A stretch of 25,152 bases of DNA from positions 1 to 25,152 of IMG/VR virus record IMGVR_UViG_3300034082_003727, one strand, 5' to 3'. Positions 21,406 to 25,152 of the stretch are shown here, piece by piece. The position numbers and the translations under genes are program-made. The notes beneath the pieces were generated by a model, which was not told the origin of the DNA, ran no database searches, and saw only the letters and a program-made list of their open reading frames with translations. The stretch is from a virus. The stretch's first letter is position 1. Every line of letters starts with the position of its first letter.

Positions 21406-23511
21406 TATTTTAATTGCATGTATTAGAAGTTGTTTTTTTGTATCTTTTTTTGTATAATGACTCTTTCTTACATTATAGTTTTCTATTTCTACAATTTTAA
21501 ATCCTGATTTTTCTAATGTATTTAAAATAGATTCTGAATATAACTCCTTTATGTCAATAACTATTCTACTATTATTTTTTAAATATAAAAAACAGTTATT
21601 AAAAACAGGTGTTAATAAATTATCTTCCCACTCTTTTATATTTTCATATACAAAAGAGTCATAAGAGTAAATTTCATCGTTATAAAAAGGAGGTGAGGTA
21701 AAAATAAAATCAATATTATTAATTAATTTACGATTTAATTCAGTAGATGTTTTAAAGTTAATATCTATATTAGAATGATACATATCATCAAACTCTAAAT
21801 TTATCAATTTACTATATCCTGTTTTTAAATCTTTGTTTATATCATTTCCAATGTATGTACAATTTTTATTTTTTATTAAATTTTTTAATGATGTTAATCT
21901 AGAACCCCAACCTATAAATGGATCATATATTTTTGAATTTTCATTTTCTATATATTTTTCATATATTTCTTTAGATTGTTTTATATAAAATATACCTACA
22001 TTAAACATACTTCTAACTTCTAGTCCTCTATATAAATTTTTTATATTTAAATCAAAATATTCATTTGAATTATTAAAACCTAACCTATATTCAACAGTTT
22101 TTTTTAATATTTCATCATTATTGTTGTTAAAAAAATCATCTATATTCTTATTTCCTATTTTTTTTGCAGTATAAAACTCTTTGAAAAATACACCTTTTAA
22201 TTTAAACTCAGCTTTTCTAGTGTCTAAATCTACAAATTTTTCGCACTGATGGTGATTATAGAAGTTTTTCCATAAAAAAACTATATTTTGTATTAAATTA
22301 TTTTTATTCTTCTCATCAATTAAATCTCTATTTTTAATGCATCTATTTATATCAAATATAGAAACATTTTCCTTTAAATTAAAAAGAATGTGATTTTCTA
22401 TATTGAAATTCTCTTTAATTAAAAAATTAAAAAATTCATCTTTAGATTTTATGTTTTTTAAATTATTTTCATTAATAGAAATATCTTCTATTAATCTATA
22501 TATTTTATTTTTTGGTTTGATTATTGTTTTTTTATAATCGTTAATAATATTATTAAAGACAGAATAATGCCAATTTGAATCTCTGTCATGCCCATGCCAA
22601 AAAATACCATCACATTCTATAAATAAATTATATTCTGGAATAAAAAAATCATAAACATAACCATCTGATTGTTTTTGAGGTATAAAATCTATTTTCAATT
22701 CACTTAATTTATTTAAAATAAGTACTTCTATTTTTGTGTTTTTAAATTTAAAATTATTAAAATTACCAGAATTTAATTTTAACTTATCTATAGTGCTTTC
22801 TGAATTAATAGTTTCCCCAAAAACTTCTTTATATTTTTTTATAGAAATACCATGTTTTTTTAAATGTGTATTTGTTATGCTTTTTAGTGGTTCATTACAA
22901 ATTTTACAAATAATATGGTTTTCATTTTTAGACAATACCTCCAATCTATCTTCTCTTTTAGATAAATGTGTCTTAAAAAGAAAGTCTTGATCGTTGAATT
23001 TGTTTAAATATTCATCTACGTTAATATTATGACTCTTTGCTATATGTTTTGTTAAAGACCCTGATTTGTTATTTAAATCATTAGATTTCCAATTGCAAAT
23101 TAAACAATTTAACATAGGTTTACTTTTTTCTGTCTTTTCTTTTATTATAAAAAAATCTTCATACCAAAATTTCCCAGTTTTTAATTCTGTTTTTTTTCTT
23201 AAAAATTTACTTTCCAAAACAAAATTAGGATATATTTCTTTTATATGTGTTGTTAGTTTACCTGACAAGTTTAGATAATCATCATATATTTTTTTAGTTT
23301 TTTTACAAATAGCCTCATAATTAACATTTTCTTTAAATCTATTTTTTATTTTTCCATAACCATCATTCAATAAACCTTCTTTGTTTAAAAAATTCGTTAT
23401 AAACGTTTGAGAATATTTAGTATATCTAGAAATTGACCTTAATGATTCACCTTCTTTAAATAATTTAACTATTCTAACACTATCTTCTTGTTTTAAATTT
23501 ATCTCTTTCAT
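21403..23511 (-). CDS. Vsr-like homing nuclease fused to DNA methyltransferase, with HTH and zinc fingers, 702 aa
   Basis: One unbroken chain carries several parts. Residues 1-50 look like an HTH (VRIVKLFKEGESLRSISRYTK). Two C2H2 fingers follow: C136/C139/H156/H161 and C202/C205/H216/H220, the second like MucR/Ros fingers. A Vsr-like (EDxHD-type) nuclease spans about 255-345, with Asp288 in YDFFIPE and ECDGIFWHGH at 299-308. The C-terminal third is a class I DNA methyltransferase: YDPFIGWGSRL (529-539, the SAM-binding motif I), GNDIN near 555, and TSPPFY (605-610, motif IV of N6-adenine or N4-cytosine enzymes). It could cut unmodified DNA and protect its own. The gene sits between the capsid terminator and the 223-aa gene, with its own host-type promoter. 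The domain calls are by eye; activity is inferred. Confidence 0.82.
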   Translation of the reverse strand: MKEINLKQEDSVRIVKLFKEGESLRSISRYTKYSQTFITNFLNKEGLLNDGYGKIKNRFKENVNYEAICKKTKKIYDDYLNLSGKLTTHIKEIYPNFVLESKFLRKKTELKTGKFWYEDFFIIKEKTEKSKPMLNCLICNWKSNDLNNKSGSLTKHIAKSHNINVDEYLNKFNDQDFLFKTHLSKREDRLEVLSKNENHIICKICNEPLKSITNTHLKKHGISIKKYKEVFGETINSESTIDKLKLNSGNFNNFKFKNTKIEVLILNKLSELKIDFIPQKQSDGYVYDFFIPEYNLFIECDGIFWHGHDRDSNWHYSVFNNIINDYKKTIIKPKNKIYRLIEDISINENNLKNIKSKDEFFNFLIKENFNIENHILFNLKENVSIFDINRCIKNRDLIDEKNKNNLIQNIVFLWKNFYNHHQCEKFVDLDTRKAEFKLKGVFFKEFYTAKKIGNKNIDDFFNNNNDEILKKTVEYRLGFNNSNEYFDLNIKNLYRGLEVRSMFNVGIFYIKQSKEIYEKYIENENSKIYDPFIGWGSRLTSLKNLIKNKNCTYIGNDINKDLKTGYSKLINLEFDDMYHSNIDINFKTSTELNRKLINNIDFIFTSPPFYNDEIYSYDSFVYENIKEWEDNLLTPVFNNCFLYLKNNSRIVIDIKELYSESILNTLEKSGFKIVEIENYNVRKSHYTKKDTKKQLLIHAIKI

Positions 23512-23515
23512 AATA

Positions 23516-23547
23516 CAAATATAAAAATAAATAGGCGTAAAATCAAA
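23516..23547 (-). promoter_or_regulatory. Bacteroidota-type promoter of the nuclease-methyltransferase gene
   Basis: In the minus sense, TTTG (23544-23547) and TATATTTG (23516-23523) are spaced by 20 bases, the same layout as at 18256-18287. The -7 element ends four bases before the ATG at 23511, so initiation would fall on or next to the start codon, implying a leaderless mRNA. A CTATTTATT element lies within the spacer. Confidence 0.65.
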
Positions 23548-23565
23548 TTTAAAGGCGTAAAATCA
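23533..23565. repeat. Two upstream direct repeats AGGCGTAAAATCA
   Basis: Copies lie at 23533-23545 and 23553-23565, exactly 20 bases apart. They overlap the promoter of the 702-aa gene, and a near copy lies at its far end (21394-21405). They could be binding sites for its HTH or zinc fingers, or traces of insertion. Confidence 0.7.
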
Positions 23566-23573
23566 TTTTTAAA

Positions 23574-23608
23574 ATAAAAAAAAGGGTGAGAAAAACTCTC
23601 ACCCTTTT
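23574..23608 (-). terminator. Terminator after the major capsid gene
   Basis: GGGTGAGA (23584-23591) and TCTCACCC (23597-23604) form an 8-bp perfect stem with loop AAAAC, flanked by A and T runs. On the minus strand a run of U follows. It begins 20 bases past the capsid stop codon. Confidence 0.92.
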
Positions 23609-23627
23609 ATAACTTATTGATTTACAA

Positions 23628-25152
23628 TTAGTAAGTATTGATATTATCGATGTAGATAACTCCGTAAAATCTGTTATTAACCATCTTTTTAGCATATCTC
23701 GTCATAATACCTTTACGTGGAGTAAAGTCATTTGGATCGTAGATAGTTTGAGTCAACTGAAGAGGAATATATGGTGCGTAGATATAACCAGCTTCCAAGA
23801 AAGTGTTACCTTTGTGACCTAACAACACGATTGGTGCAGGTAAATAAGGATCCTTGTAAACTACATATCTTGAACCAAGATTACCAATTTTCTCAACACC
23901 CAAGTTGTATTTTTCAGACTCTGGTTGAGCTGACCCATCAACGTGGAAGTATTCTAAATCGTCAAAAATAGCACCAGCCTCAGCAGAACAAACGATCCAG
24001 TTAGCACCACCTCTTAAAGTAGATTTATGGATTTGAGCTGAAAGTTCGTTTACTCTTGTAATAAGAGTTTGGTTCCAGTCTTTTTGAGTTCCGAAGAAGT
24101 TAGCATTGTTTGAAAGACCTTTGTAATCCCATTTTGCTCTGAATGGAGCTTCATTGATAAGGTCGATGATGATTTCTCTATCAATCTCAGCAGCAATGTG
24201 CTCAGAAAGAAGAGCTGTTAACTCAGCCTCAGCATCAATTGAGTGGTATGCTTCAAGATCTTGAGCTAATTCTGGAGTCCAGTGTGCTCTTAATTTTCTT
24301 GTTGCAGTATTAACTGTAACAGAAGAGAATCTAATAGTGATTTCACCCATTTCAGATTTACCTTCTAAGCTGTTGAAGATTTCGTATGCAGGAACGAAGT
24401 TAAGTGCGAACACTGAACCAAATTTACCAGCACCATCATTCAATAAAGCAGCGTTAAAATCTGTTCCATAAACTCCAGCAGGTCTTAAATCAAGAACAAC
24501 TTTAGCAGTTCCGTTAGCGAATAAATCACTTGCATAAGTTTGAATTTGAGAATAGAAAGGAATTCTTCCTCCAGCAGCAACTACAAGACTGTTTCCATTT
24601 GCACCTGAATAGTAAATATTAGTTACAGCAGAGAATCTTAATGTAGCTGAAGATTGAGAAGTTGAAACGTCCCATCCAGCACCTAAAGTGAATGTTCCAG
24701 CATAAATACCGTTAGAGAAAGAGTTAGCTGATAACGTAGTTACAGCAGTACCTAAAACTGTATTTCCTGTTCCAAAAGAAAGGTCAAAACCTCTATTGTT
24801 GTAGAATCTTTCGTATGCAGTTGTATCTGCAAAAGTTGGTCCAGCTTGTCCATTAGCAGTATTAGCAGGAGCTACTTTGCTATAAGATCCAGCACCTGAG
24901 TTATCAGGGAAGATAGGGTTAACTGGATTGTTAAGTGTAGAGTCAGTTCCATCGAAAGATACTCTTGCGTCCATATAGAACAATAACCCTGAAGGTAATG
25001 CTAATGGTTGTACAGATACAATCTCATTAGCCAATAATCTAGAGAATACTCTTCTTACGATAGGGAAAGCAACAGTATCGAATCTACCAGCAGATGAATC
25101 AAGAGTTACCTCGTTCAACATAGCTTGTGCTTGATTTTCCATTAATTGCGCC
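23628..25152 (-). CDS. 23: Major capsid protein, gp23-like (N-terminus beyond the window)
   Basis: This is the main head shell subunit. TRKLRAHWTPELAQDLEAYHSIDAEAELTALLSEHIAAEIDREI closely follows the T4 gp23 pattern (ELAQDL, HxxDAxAEL, EIxRE). RRVFSRLLANEIVSVQPLALPSGLLFYMDARV matches its 'FDICGVQPMNSPTGQVFALRAVY' region, and the C-terminus (IYAPYIPLQLTQTIYDPNDFTPRKGIMTRYAKK) matches as well. The first in-window ATG is at 25140-25142, but the frame stays open to the right edge (codons for Ala-Gln-Leu precede it). T4 gp23 has about 50 more residues before this point, including the prohead protease site, so the true start is probably outside. Codon use is smoother and less A/T-rich than in the endonuclease genes, as expected for a highly expressed protein. 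Confidence 0.95.
   Translation of the reverse strand, partial: AQLMENQAQAMLNEVTLDSSAGRFDTVAFPIVRRVFSRLLANEIVSVQPLALPSGLLFYMDARVSFDGTDSTLNNPVNPIFPDNSGAGSYSKVAPANTANGQAGPTFADTTAYERFYNNRGFDLSFGTGNTVLGTAVTTLSANSFSNGIYAGTFTLGAGWDVSTSQSSATLRFSAVTNIYYSGANGNSLVVAAGGRIPFYSQIQTYASDLFANGTAKVVLDLRPAGVYGTDFNAALLNDGAGKFGSVFALNFVPAYEIFNSLEGKSEMGEITIRFSSVTVNTATRKLRAHWTPELAQDLEAYHSIDAEAELTALLSEHIAAEIDREIIIDLINEAPFRAKWDYKGLSNNANFFGTQKDWNQTLITRVNELSAQIHKSTLRGGANWIVCSAEAGAIFDDLEYFHVDGSAQPESEKYNLGVEKIGNLGSRYVVYKDPYLPAPIVLLGHKGNTFLEAGYIYAPYIPLQLTQTIYDPNDFTPRKGIMTRYAKKMVNNRFYGVIYIDNINTY

Overview
The window is a densely packed, AT-rich piece of a T4-like (contractile-tail, myovirus-type) phage genome. A gp23-type major capsid protein, neck proteins, a gp18-type sheath and a gp19-type tail tube are all recognisable from their proteins. 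The host is probably a member of the Bacteroidota (Flavobacterium-like). Start codons have A/T-rich leaders rather than clear Shine-Dalgarno sequences, and two sites match the Bacteroidota -33/-7 promoter (TTTG-N20-TATATTTG) exactly.

Layout from right to left, in the direction of minus-strand transcription. The major capsid gene (23628 to the right edge, 5' end cut off) ends at a strong terminator. Next is a 702-aa fusion of HTH, zinc fingers, Vsr-like nuclease and DNA methyltransferase (21403-23511). It is followed by an unknown 223-aa gene, a small virion-like protein, neck gp13-like and gp14-like proteins, a 357-nt gene-free stretch, a gp15-like tail completion protein, a 94-aa protein and an unusually long sheath (14487-17165). 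A second homing-endonuclease-like gene (12571-14358) follows, then two fibre-type structural genes (11904-12455, 10495-11871) and a GIY-YIG endonuclease (9629-10420).

The only plus-strand genes form a short cluster at 8274-9635: tail tube, an unknown protein and a BppU-N-like protein. They run convergently into the GIY-YIG gene. To their left, a divergent intergenic region with a 14-bp palindrome precedes a second minus-strand operon. This holds an 830-aa fibre, a LamG-like protein, a GH19-type endolysin, several small proteins (one of 57 aa at 2581-2754), two more fibre-module proteins and a protein with an F5/8C-like carbohydrate-binding region.

Two things stand out. First, the gene-free stretch at 18219-18575 holds what looks like an independently transcribed, highly structured plus-strand non-coding RNA of about 205 nt. 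It has a host-type promoter, several perfect stems, a multi-hairpin domain closed by a long helix, and a U-rich end. Second, the 702-aa gene joins a homing-type nuclease to a methyltransferase in one chain, carries its own host-type promoter, and is bracketed by short direct repeats. A recurring CTATTTATA element lies just upstream of many late genes, always in the sense orientation, and may be this phage's late promoter or a leader element.
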